Shown: in pieces, positions 32,926 through 40,340 of the stretch
How positions within the stretch are numbered: the stretch's first letter is position 1
Layout: each line of letters begins with the position of its first letter
From: JBICHN01 sp043101845
GTDB taxonomy: Bacteria; Planctomycetota; Phycisphaerae; Phycisphaerales; UBA5793
Assembly: GCA_043101845.1 (NCBI GenBank)
Contig: JBICHN010000002.1
Coordinates: forward strand, 62,001-126,000
DNA: 64,000 nt
Direction of reading: 5' to 3'
Program-made: the position numbers and the translations under genes
The notes under the pieces: generated by a model
What the model was told of the DNA's origin: nothing
Database searches by the model: none
Seen by the model: the letters and a program-made list of their open reading frames with translations, nothing else

Positions 32926-33632
32926 TCGACAAGCGGGTGTCCAGCGCTGCTGAGGCGGTCGCGGATGTCTTCGACGGCGCGAGCGTCATGATCGGCGGAT
33001 TCGGCGAGGCGGGCAGCCCGATCGAGTTGATTCACGCGCTCATCGATCAGGGCGCGTCGAATCTCACCGTCATCAGTAACAATACGGGGAGCGGCGAGGT
33101 CGGACTCGCGGCCCTGCTCAAGGCGCGGCGGGTGACGAAGGTCATCTGTTCGTTTCCGAAGACGGCGAACTCGACCGTCTTTCCGGAGTTGTACGGAGAG
33201 GGGTTTACGGAACTCGAACTCGTGCCCCAGGGAACGCTCGCGGAACGCATTCGCGCGGGCGGGGCCGGAGTGCCCGCGTTCTACACGCCGACCGCCGTCG
33301 GTACTCCGCTCAGCGAGGGCAAGGAGAGCCGCGTGTTTCACGGGCGGGAGTACCTCCTCGAATACGGCTTGCGAGCGGACTTCGCGCTCATCAAGGGTCG
33401 CGTCGCCGACCCGCACGGCAACATCGTCTACAACAAGACTGCGCGGAATTTCGCGCCACTCATGGCGATGGCGGCGGAAGTCGCGATCGTTCAGACTGCT
33501 CAGGTCGTCGAACTCGGCGGCATCGATCCTGAGACGGTCGTGACGCCGGGCATCTTTGTCGATCGTGTGGTCGAGGTTTCCGAGCCGGCGCACGAGTCGG
33601 AGCTGGTCGCGGCGGGGGTGAGCTACCCATGA
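32922..33632 (+). CDS. 3-oxoacid CoA-transferase subunit A
   Basis: A 236-residue alpha subunit with SVMIGGFGEAGSPIELIHALIDQG at the start, VISNNTGSGEVG near 50, and FYTPTAVGTP near 115. It matches PcaI/AtoD/ScoA-type subunits, which with subunit B move CoA from succinyl-CoA or acetyl-CoA to a 3-oxoacid. I chose ATG 32922, which overlaps the aminomutase stop as ATGA; a GTG at 32916 would add two residues. Its place directly after the aminomutase and before the aminotransferase suggests that it activates the keto acid made from a beta-amino acid. Confidence 0.92.
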   Translation: MIDKRVSSAAEAVADVFDGASVMIGGFGEAGSPIELIHALIDQGASNLTVISNNTGSGEVGLAALLKARRVTKVICSFPKTANSTVFPELYGEGFTELELVPQGTLAERIRAGGAGVPAFYTPTAVGTPLSEGKESRVFHGREYLLEYGLRADFALIKGRVADPHGNIVYNKTARNFAPLMAMAAEVAIVQTAQVVELGGIDPETVVTPGIFVDRVVEVSEPAHESELVAAGVSYP

Positions 33633-34306
33633 ACCAGCGGACCGCCATCAAGGGGCGCACGCGTGAGGAGATGGCCCAGCGGCTCGCGCTCGACATTCCG
33701 AACGGGTCGTATGTCAATCTCGGCATTGGCATCCCGGAACTCATCGCGAAGTTCGTCCCCGAGGGTCGGACGCTCATCTACCACACGGAGAACGGTCTGC
33801 TGGGGATGGGCCCGTCGCCGGAGGAGGGCGAGGGCGATCCCGAACTCATCAACGCGGGCAAGCGTCGAGTCACCGCGCTGCCCGGCGCCGCATACTTTCA
33901 TCACGCCGACAGCTTCGCCATGATTCGCGGCGGGCATCTCGACCTCAGTGTGCTCGGCGCGCTTCAGGTCGCGCAGAACGGCGACCTCGCGAACTGGTCG
34001 ACCGGAGAGCCTGGAGCGATCCCGGCCGTGGGCGGCGCCATGGATCTCGTCGCTGGCGTCAAGCGCGTGTTCGTCATCACCCAGCACACGACGAAGACCG
34101 GACATCCGAAGCTCGTCAACGCGTGCACCTACCCGCTCACTGGACGAGGCGTCGTGAACCGCGTGTATACCGACCTCGCGGTGATCGACATCAATCCAGA
34201 CGGGTTTCAGGTCGTCGAACTGAGTCCCGGTGTCGATTTCGAGACGGTTCAGGAACGCACCGGAGCGCCATTGCTTCCGGCGTCGCCATCCGGATCGGGA
34301 GAATGA
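33629..34306 (+). CDS. 3-oxoacid CoA-transferase subunit B
   Basis: The 225-residue beta subunit carries YVNLGIGIPELIAKFVP and the catalytic Glu54 in YHTENGLLGMGP, the typical ENG motif of PcaJ/AtoA/ScoB. Further on are GGHLDLSVLGALQV and GAMDLVAGVKRVFV. The ATG overlaps the stop of subunit A by four bases, so the two subunits are co-translated in equal amounts. Its last codons contain the GGGAG site of the aminotransferase gene, which begins one base after the stop. Confidence 0.93.
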   Translation: MNQRTAIKGRTREEMAQRLALDIPNGSYVNLGIGIPELIAKFVPEGRTLIYHTENGLLGMGPSPEEGEGDPELINAGKRRVTALPGAAYFHHADSFAMIRGGHLDLSVLGALQVAQNGDLANWSTGEPGAIPAVGGAMDLVAGVKRVFVITQHTTKTGHPKLVNACTYPLTGRGVVNRVYTDLAVIDINPDGFQVVELSPGVDFETVQERTGAPLLPASPSGSGE

Positions 34307-34307
34307 C

Positions 34308-35642
34308 ATGACCACGCCGCGAACCTCGGCGAACCTCGCGTCGCGGAGCGCCGAGCTGTACGAACGGGCCCGGCGCGTGTTGCCCGGCGGTGTCAGCCGG
34401 AACACCGTGCTTCGATCGCCGCATCCCGCGTACGCCGATTTCGGGTCCGGTTGCCGCGTGACCGACATCGACGGCGTGACGCGTATCGATTTCTCGAACA
34501 ACATGGCGTCGCTCATCCATGGGCACGCGGATCCGGAAATCGTCCGCGCCGTGACCCGTCAGCTCGAGCGGGGCTCGGCGTTCATGATGGCGACGGAGGT
34601 CGAAGTCGAGTACGCCGAGCATCTCCAGTCGCGGAATCCCGGCTTCGAGAAGATGCGGTTCGTCAATTCGGGCACCGAAGCGTTGATGGTGGCGCTCAAG
34701 GCTTCACGCGCGTTTACCGGTCGACCGCAGATCGCGAAGATTGAGGGCTCGTATCACGGGGGATACGACTACGCCGAGGTCAGCCAGTCGCCGAATCCGG
34801 ACACCTGGGGCAGCCTTGACCACCCGAATCGGGTGCCACTCGCTCACGGAACGCCGGCGTCGGCGTTGCACGATGTCGTGGTCATCCCGTTCAACGATGT
34901 GGCGCGCACGATCACAATCCTCGATGAACATGTGGACGAACTCGCATGCGTGCTTCTCGATCTCATGCCTCACCGTGTCGGTCTGAATCCGGCCGAGTCG
35001 GAGTTCGTGCACGCGATCCGCGACTGGACGGAGCGGAACGGCATTCTGCTCGTTCTTGACGAAGTCGTCACTTTCCGCTGTGAATACGGCGGTCTGCAGT
35101 CACGGTACGGAATTCAGGGTGATCTCACGGCGATGGGCAAGCTGGTGGGCGGCGGATTTCCGATCGGCGTCGTCGCCGGGCGCGCCGATGTGCTCGAGGT
35201 CATGAATCCGCGCGGCGACCGGTACCTGTTTCCGCATTCTGGAACATTCTCCGCCAACCCCATCAGCATGACCGCGGGATTGACCGCGATGCGTCGCTTC
35301 GACCACGACGCCGTAGCGCGACTGAACAGTCTCGCCGAACGCGCGATGAGTGGGATCAACGAGGCGGCGCGATCGACGGGCGCCGAAGCGTGCGCGACCG
35401 GCGCCGGATCGATGTTTCGAATTCACATGAAGGCGAATCCTCCCCGCGACTTCCGGGAGGCTTTCCTCTCGACCGAGGAGCAGGCCCGGCTGACCGCGCT
35501 GCTCGATCACCTCTTCGACGCCGGATTCCTCATGGTGAACACCTGCACGGCGATCCTCTCAACGCCAATGACCAAAGCTGAGATCGACGGTCTGGTTCAC
35601 GCCACGGGTGAGGGATTCGAGAAGATCGCCAGCATGCAGTGA
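34308..35642 (+). CDS. Class III aminotransferase, GSAM-like (candidate beta-amino acid transaminase)
   Basis: The 444-residue PLP enzyme begins like glutamate-1-semialdehyde aminomutase (RARRVLPGGVSRNT). It has NSGTEALMVALKASRAFTGR near 120-140, KIEGSYHGGYD near 144, DEVVTFR near 251 and the PLP lysine Lys278 in TAMGKLVGGGFPIGVV. Real GSAM belongs to tetrapyrrole synthesis, but characterised beta-phenylalanine aminotransferases are also GSAM-like. Placed behind an aminomutase and a CoA-transferase, this one is more likely to deaminate a beta-amino acid to a beta-keto acid. The ATG at 34308 directly follows subunit B; earlier in-frame ATGs lie inside that gene. Confidence 0.88.
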   Translation: MTTPRTSANLASRSAELYERARRVLPGGVSRNTVLRSPHPAYADFGSGCRVTDIDGVTRIDFSNNMASLIHGHADPEIVRAVTRQLERGSAFMMATEVEVEYAEHLQSRNPGFEKMRFVNSGTEALMVALKASRAFTGRPQIAKIEGSYHGGYDYAEVSQSPNPDTWGSLDHPNRVPLAHGTPASALHDVVVIPFNDVARTITILDEHVDELACVLLDLMPHRVGLNPAESEFVHAIRDWTERNGILLVLDEVVTFRCEYGGLQSRYGIQGDLTAMGKLVGGGFPIGVVAGRADVLEVMNPRGDRYLFPHSGTFSANPISMTAGLTAMRRFDHDAVARLNSLAERAMSGINEAARSTGAEACATGAGSMFRIHMKANPPRDFREAFLSTEEQARLTALLDHLFDAGFLMVNTCTAILSTPMTKAEIDGLVHATGEGFEKIASMQ

Positions 35643-36845
35643 TCAGTCGCGTTCGAAGATTGTCGCGAGGCCCTGACCGACTCCGACGCACAATGAAGCG
35701 ATCCCGCGATCGGCGCCCCGCCGGTTCATCTCGTGCACAAGCGTCGTGACGATCCGGGCGCCGCTGCATCCGAGCGGGTGTCCGATCGCGATGGCGCCGC
35801 CGTTCACATTCAGGCGGTCTTCGTCAAGTCCGAGTTCTCGCGAACACGCGATCGATTGAGCCGCGAACGCCTCGTTGAGTTCGATGAGATCGATCGTGTC
35901 GAGTTCGAGCCCGGCCCGCTCGAGCGCTTTGCGAACGGCGGGGACCGGGCCGATTCCCATATGCGCCGGATCCACGCCCGCGGCAGCGCTCGCGCCGACA
36001 TAGGCGAGCGGTGTAAGACCGAGCGCTTTCGCCCGTTCGGACTCAACGATGAGCAGGGCCGCGGCGCCATCGTTCACGCCGGACGAATTGCCGGCGGTGA
36101 CGGTTCCCTGATCGTCGGACGCGAAGACCGGTCGGAGTTTCGCAAGCTTCTCAAGCGAGGTGTCGGGTCGGGGGTGCTCGTCGGTGTCGACGATAATCGG
36201 GTCGCCCCTGCGTTGTGGGACCTCGACGGGGATGATCTCGTCGTTGAAGGCGCCGCGCTCGTGAGCCGCCGCCCATCGCCGTTGGCTGCGCAGGGCGAAG
36301 GCGTCCTGATCCTCGCGGCTGATCGCATACTTTCGCGCGACATTTTCCGCCGTCTCGCCCATTGGATAGGGATGGTGCATCGCCGCGAGCCGGGGGTTGA
36401 CGAAGCGCCAGCCGATCGAGGTGTCGTACAACTCCTGCGTGCGTGCGTAGGGCGTCTCCGCTTTGCCCAGCACGAGCGGCGCGCGGCTCATCGACTCGAC
36501 GCCGCCCGCCATGAACACTTCGCCGTGGCCCGCTTCAATCATGCGGGCCGCGATGTTGATCGCTTCGAGTCCTGAGGCGCAGAGTCGATTCACCGTCGCG
36601 CCAGGCACGGTCTCCGGAAGTCCCGCGAGCAGCGCCGCCATGCGGGCGACATTGCGGTTGTCCTCCCCGGCCTGGTTCGCGGCGCCGAGGTAGACATCAT
36701 CAATCAACGCGGGATCGACGCCGGATCGATCGACCACCGCACGAAGCAAGAGAGCCGCGAGATCGTCGGGGCGCACACCGGCGAGCGCGCCGCCATAGCG
36801 TCCGACCGGGGTCCGCAGCGCTTTGATGATTGCAGCTCGTCTCAT
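35643..36845 (-). CDS. Acetyl-CoA acyltransferase (thiolase), PcaF/PaaJ-like
   Basis: The 400-residue enzyme has the thiolase Cys89 in TVNRLCASGLEAI, AGGVESMSRAPLV near 113, NEAFAAQS near 330, NVNGGAIAIGHPLGCSGAR near 350 and the second Cys in SLCVGVGQG near 387. Segments such as NQAGEDNRNVARMAALLAGLP and DTSIGWRFVNP are characteristic of 3-oxoadipyl-CoA thiolases rather than plain acetoacetyl-CoA thiolases. It would cleave a 3-oxoacyl-CoA to acetyl-CoA plus a shorter acyl-CoA. It is convergent with, and abuts, the aminotransferase gene, so it has its own promoter but fits the same pathway. Confidence 0.93.
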   Translation of the reverse strand: MRRAAIIKALRTPVGRYGGALAGVRPDDLAALLLRAVVDRSGVDPALIDDVYLGAANQAGEDNRNVARMAALLAGLPETVPGATVNRLCASGLEAINIAARMIEAGHGEVFMAGGVESMSRAPLVLGKAETPYARTQELYDTSIGWRFVNPRLAAMHHPYPMGETAENVARKYAISREDQDAFALRSQRRWAAAHERGAFNDEIIPVEVPQRRGDPIIVDTDEHPRPDTSLEKLAKLRPVFASDDQGTVTAGNSSGVNDGAAALLIVESERAKALGLTPLAYVGASAAAGVDPAHMGIGPVPAVRKALERAGLELDTIDLIELNEAFAAQSIACSRELGLDEDRLNVNGGAIAIGHPLGCSGARIVTTLVHEMNRRGADRGIASLCVGVGQGLATIFERD

Positions 36846-37191
36846 ATGCCATTAAAGGTCCGCTCGCGAGCGTTTCCCTCGCGGTCGCGTCATGACAGTA
36901 GCATTTTGAAGGCTGATCGATCGGTTGAGTTCAAACGCAGGAGACTGCATCTCAAGCGCCGTGTTTAAGGTTCATTCTTACGAGGGACTCCACATAGTGA
37001 GCTTACGGTCCTGTCCATCACCTCCCGACCGCCTCGACCAGGGACAACTTCAGTCAGTTGAGCGGTCGATAGCTCTCGGTGCATGTCCTTGATTCAATTG
37101 ACGCACGGAAGGAGAAACCGACTAGTATCTCCAGCATCCGACCGGCGATCGGGGTGAGTGGTTGTGCGAAGGTGTTCTGGGAAGGCAGCTG
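36846..37191. other. AT-richer intergenic region, possible promoters only
   Basis: About 345 bases, with noticeably lower GC than the rest of the window between 36890 and 37130. No frame has coding character. TTGACG (37098-37103) and TAGTAT (37123-37128), 19 bases apart, might be a weak promoter for the monooxygenase gene. The thiolase promoter must also lie here, on the minus strand. It marks the left edge of a stretch with somewhat different composition. Confidence 0.4.
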
Positions 37192-37479
37192 ATGGTCATC
37201 GTCTCAGGCCGGATCTATGTGCGCCCGGGAAAGAGGAGCGAATTCTTGTCGTTGTCTGCCGAAGCGATCGGTCGCGCGAGACGCGCCGCCGGATGTCGGG
37301 ACTTCGTTGTTGCGGCCGATCCGATCGAGCCGGGTCGCGTCAATGTGTACGAGGAGTGGGACTCCAGAGAAGCGATGATCGCGTTCCGCGGCTCCGGTCC
37401 GGGCGAGGCACTGTCGTCTCTCATTGAGAAGGACGACATCAACGAGTATGCCGTCTCGTTACAGAAGTGCGTCGAGTAG
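37192..37479 (+). CDS. Antibiotic biosynthesis monooxygenase (ABM) domain protein
   Basis: A 95-residue ferredoxin-like alpha/beta protein: VIVSGRIYVRPGKRSEFLSL, CRDFVVAADP, RVNVYEEWDSREAMIAFRGSGPG. This is the ABM/YgiN fold, found in heme-degrading and quinol monooxygenases and many small stress proteins. The ATG at 37192 has GGAAGG upstream; the frame continues upstream without ABM similarity. A VOC gene follows after 34 bases, probably in the same transcript. Substrate unknown. Confidence 0.85.
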   Translation: MVIVSGRIYVRPGKRSEFLSLSAEAIGRARRAAGCRDFVVAADPIEPGRVNVYEEWDSREAMIAFRGSGPGEALSSLIEKDDINEYAVSLQKCVE

Positions 37480-37513
37480 CGATGGTCGATGTCCTCTGAT
37501 CACGGGTGCTTGA

Positions 37514-37870
37514 ATGGCAATTGAAAATGCGATCGCGAGCCTCGCGGTGAAGGAACTTTCCGCCGCCGCTCCGTGGTTTGAGGCGGTCTTGGGAAGGAAT
37601 GCCGATTCGGCGCCGATGTCCGGGGTCGTGGAATGGAGGTTTCCACGTGGCGGCTGGCTGCAGGTCTATCAACTCCCGGAGCGCGCCGGGTCCGGTTCAG
37701 CGACACTGGCCGTGACTGATCTGGACGTACTGATCGCGCATGTTCAGCGTTTGGGAATCGACACGAGCCACACGACTTCGACCGCAAAGGTAAGAACGCT
37801 GATGATTGTCGACCCGGATGGCAACCACATCGCCTTTGCCGAAGCTTTTGATTCGTCGATGGCACAATGA
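37514..37870 (+). CDS. VOC/glyoxalase-bleomycin-resistance family protein
   Basis: The 118-residue protein has two beta-alpha-beta units of the VOC fold: IASLAVKELSAAAPWFEAVLG at the start, WLQVYQLPE near 55, LDVLIAHVQRLGI near 74 and the ending MIVDPDGNHIAFAEAF typical of the family. VOC proteins bind a metal and act on or sequester small molecules. The expected first metal His is absent, so it may be a binding protein. It contains two of the five ACGT sites found in the window (37645, 37725), a mark of different ancestry from the neighbouring DNA. Confidence 0.85.
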   Translation: MAIENAIASLAVKELSAAAPWFEAVLGRNADSAPMSGVVEWRFPRGGWLQVYQLPERAGSGSATLAVTDLDVLIAHVQRLGIDTSHTTSTAKVRTLMIVDPDGNHIAFAEAFDSSMAQ

Positions 37871-37948
37871 CGGCAACTCGTTGGCCGTGACGCTTCGACC
37901 CGGCGACAAGGTACTGAGCGTTGCACTCGAATTCGCCGGCCGAATTGC

Positions 37949-38368
37949 TCACGACACCGCCGACGCGCCCGCTTCGGCGACCGTGTGATCGTTTTCGACC
38001 GTCGATCCGGAGACGCCGATGGCGCCGATGATCGCGCCGTCGGTGTTCGTGATCGGGACGCCGCCGGGAAAGGTGATGAGTCCGTCGTTGGAGTGTTCAA
38101 TGTTGAAGAGCGGCTTGCCCGGCTGCGAGAGTTTTCCGATCTCGCCGGTGGGCATGTCGAAGTAGCGGGCGGTCCGCGCCTTCTTCATGGCGATGTCGAT
38201 CGAGCCGAGCCAGGCGCCGTCCATCCGGGCGAACGCCTTGAGGTTCGCCCCGGCGTCGACGACGGCGATGTCCATCTTCGTGTTGATGGCCGAGGCTTTC
38301 CGGATGGCCGCGTTGACCGCCGCCTGCGCCTGCTCCAGTGAAATGTCCTGCGTGTTCGTCGTCTTCAC
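37949..38368 (-). CDS. GlcG/HbpS-like (DUF336) protein
   Basis: The 139-residue protein starts at GTG 38368 with GGGGAG eight bases upstream. It shows the GlcG/HbpS pattern: LEQAQAAVNAAIRKASAINTKM, DIAVVDAGANLKAFARMDGA, and SIDIAMKKARTARYF. It ends with FPGGVPITNTDGAIIGAIGVSGST and DHTVAEAG. Members bind heme or sense oxidative stress (HbpS), or accompany glycolate oxidase (GlcG); most are uncharacterised. The frame is open upstream of the GTG but without similarity. Confidence 0.9.
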   Translation of the reverse strand: MKTTNTQDISLEQAQAAVNAAIRKASAINTKMDIAVVDAGANLKAFARMDGAWLGSIDIAMKKARTARYFDMPTGEIGKLSQPGKPLFNIEHSNDGLITFPGGVPITNTDGAIIGAIGVSGSTVENDHTVAEAGASAVS

Positions 38369-38638
38369 GGGCGAGTCTCCCCAGGCTTGAGTTGGTCGTC
38401 CTGCGAGCCTGATTGAACGGTGAATGAGACGAAGGTCAAGGGCGCCTCCGGATCCATTCCTGGAACGCCCTTCGTGCCCATTCGTCACCCGGACACCCAA
38501 TCCTGTCGCTTGGTCGCGTTTCTTCCTTCGTTGCGCCGAGTCCGATACGCGCTTCAAGCGACCCTGGTGACCGCATCGGTGACGCGCCTTTGATGATGGC
38601 ATGGCGCAATCCCGGCAGACGCCGGGAAGGGGGGAGGC

Positions 38639-40072
38639 ATGAACGAGCTGAATGACGGGTCATGGCGCCCGTTCGGCGCCGGGACAACCTCGGTGGACGC
38701 CGAGTCGAGTTCGACCGACCACGGCGTTTCGCTCGCCAGCGCCTGTCGCGTGTGGGCCTATATCGGTTTGAACTCGTTCGGCGGTCCCACCGGACAAGTC
38801 GCCGTGATGCACAAAGTCCTTGTGGACCAGAATCGCTGGATCAGTGAAGAGCGATTCCTGCACGCGCTCAACTACTGCATGCTTCTTCCGGGCCCGGAGG
38901 CCATGCAACTCGCGACTTATGTCGGCTGGCTCATGCATCGCACGCTCGGCGGATTGATCGCCGGAACCTTGTTCGTGCTTCCCGGTTTCATCTCGATTCT
39001 CGTGCTCAGCATCGCGTACACCCAGTTTCGCGACTTGACGCTCGTTCAAGGACTGCTCTTCGGCCTGAAGGCTGCGGTGATCGCGATCGTCGCCGAGGCA
39101 GTGATCCGCATCGGCAGAAAAGTGCTTCGTAATCGGGTGATGTACATCATCGCCGCCATCTCATTCGTCGCGATCTTCTTCTTCGGAGTTCCGTTTCCAG
39201 CGATCATCCTCTCGGCGGGCGCGATCGGGTTCATCGGAGATCGGTTCCGTCCCGATCTCTTCGAAGTCCTTCGTTTCAAACAGGCGAACAACGGGGCGCC
39301 GCAGACCGAGTATCTCACCGACCATGCCGCGACGCCTCCTGCACGGCCCGCGCTGTGGCGCACCGTGTCCACGCTGCTCATCTGGGGCGCCCTCTGGTTT
39401 ACTCCTGTCGTCCTGCTGCATGCGTGGGCCGGACCCACGAATGTCTTCGCCGCGCAGTCCTGGTTCTTCAGCAAGGCCGCCGTCGTGACATTCGGCGGCG
39501 CCTACGCCGTGCTCGCGTACATCGCGCAACAGGCGGTCGAGGTCTACCACTGGCTCGAGCCGGGTGAAATGCTCACCGGTCTGGGAATGGCCGAGTCCAC
39601 TCCCGGTCCCTTGATCCAGGTCGTGCAGTTTGTCGGCTACATGGGCGCCTACCGGGATCCCGGGGAACTCGATCCGGTTGTCGCGGGCGTCGTCAGCTCG
39701 GTGTTGACCACCTGGGTGACCTTCGCGCCGTGCTTTCTTTGGATTTTTGTGGGGGCGCCATATGTCGAATACATCCGGGGGAAGCGATCGCTGACCGCGG
39801 CATTATCGACCATCACGGCGTCGGTCGTCGGTGTCGTACTGAACCTCTCGGTGTGGTTCGCCTTGCACACACTCTTCGGCGAACTCGTCGAAGGCGCCAT
39901 TGCCGGCGCACGGTTTCCCGTGCCCGTATTCTCGACCATCGATATTCCTGCTCTCCTCATCGCCGCCATGGCGGCGCTGTTGATCTTCCGGTGGCATTGG
40001 GGCGTGCTTCAAGTGTTGGGCGTGTCCGTGGTTCTGGGGTCGGCCTGGACACTGTGGCGATCGGCGATCTGA
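38639..40072 (+). CDS. chrA: Chromate transporter (CHR family)
   Basis: The 477-residue protein has about ten membrane helices in two halves, each with a CHR domain. The first half has FGGPTGQVAVMHKVLV and the LPGPEAMQLATYVGW signature (near residue 82). The second half has the matching VVTFGGAYAVLAYIAQQAV and the ESTPGPLIQVVQFVGY motif (about 318-333). ChrA exports chromate, probably by proton antiport, and gives chromate tolerance. A strong AAGGGGGGAGG ribosome-binding site precedes the ATG. A P-type ATPase gene follows after about 270 bases; together they suggest an ion/metal resistance segment. No chrB or other regulator is present. Confidence 0.93.
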   Translation: MNELNDGSWRPFGAGTTSVDAESSSTDHGVSLASACRVWAYIGLNSFGGPTGQVAVMHKVLVDQNRWISEERFLHALNYCMLLPGPEAMQLATYVGWLMHRTLGGLIAGTLFVLPGFISILVLSIAYTQFRDLTLVQGLLFGLKAAVIAIVAEAVIRIGRKVLRNRVMYIIAAISFVAIFFFGVPFPAIILSAGAIGFIGDRFRPDLFEVLRFKQANNGAPQTEYLTDHAATPPARPALWRTVSTLLIWGALWFTPVVLLHAWAGPTNVFAAQSWFFSKAAVVTFGGAYAVLAYIAQQAVEVYHWLEPGEMLTGLGMAESTPGPLIQVVQFVGYMGAYRDPGELDPVVAGVVSSVLTTWVTFAPCFLWIFVGAPYVEYIRGKRSLTAALSTITASVVGVVLNLSVWFALHTLFGELVEGAIAGARFPVPVFSTIDIPALLIAAMAALLIFRWHWGVLQVLGVSVVLGSAWTLWRSAI

Positions 40073-40340
40073 CCGGAGGGCTGAACGAACGACCGAACGG
40101 GTGTTCGCGGCGGCGCGCTCTCAACGAGACGATGTGTCCACCCGATTCTCGCGAGGTTCTGACATCCGCTCGTACGCCGAACGTCGGGCAAGCGTAAACT
40201 TCGCCGGGAAAGGTCGTCCTGCCCGGCGGGCATGGACCTGCCGCCGTAATCACGAATCGACTAGCAACGCGTCGCTCCCGGCTTTGAGGCTGCTCTGGCG
40301 AGTCTCGGACAGATCGCACAGCCAAGCGGGCGGTCCGACC

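Noticed and set aside
34308..35642. Glutamate-1-semialdehyde aminomutase for heme synthesis (hemL)
   Set aside because: The fold fits, but the operon with aminomutase and CoA-transferase argues against a tetrapyrrole role.
36846..37191. Riboswitch or small RNA in the AT-richer gap
   Set aside because: No recognisable conserved core or terminator-like stem was found.
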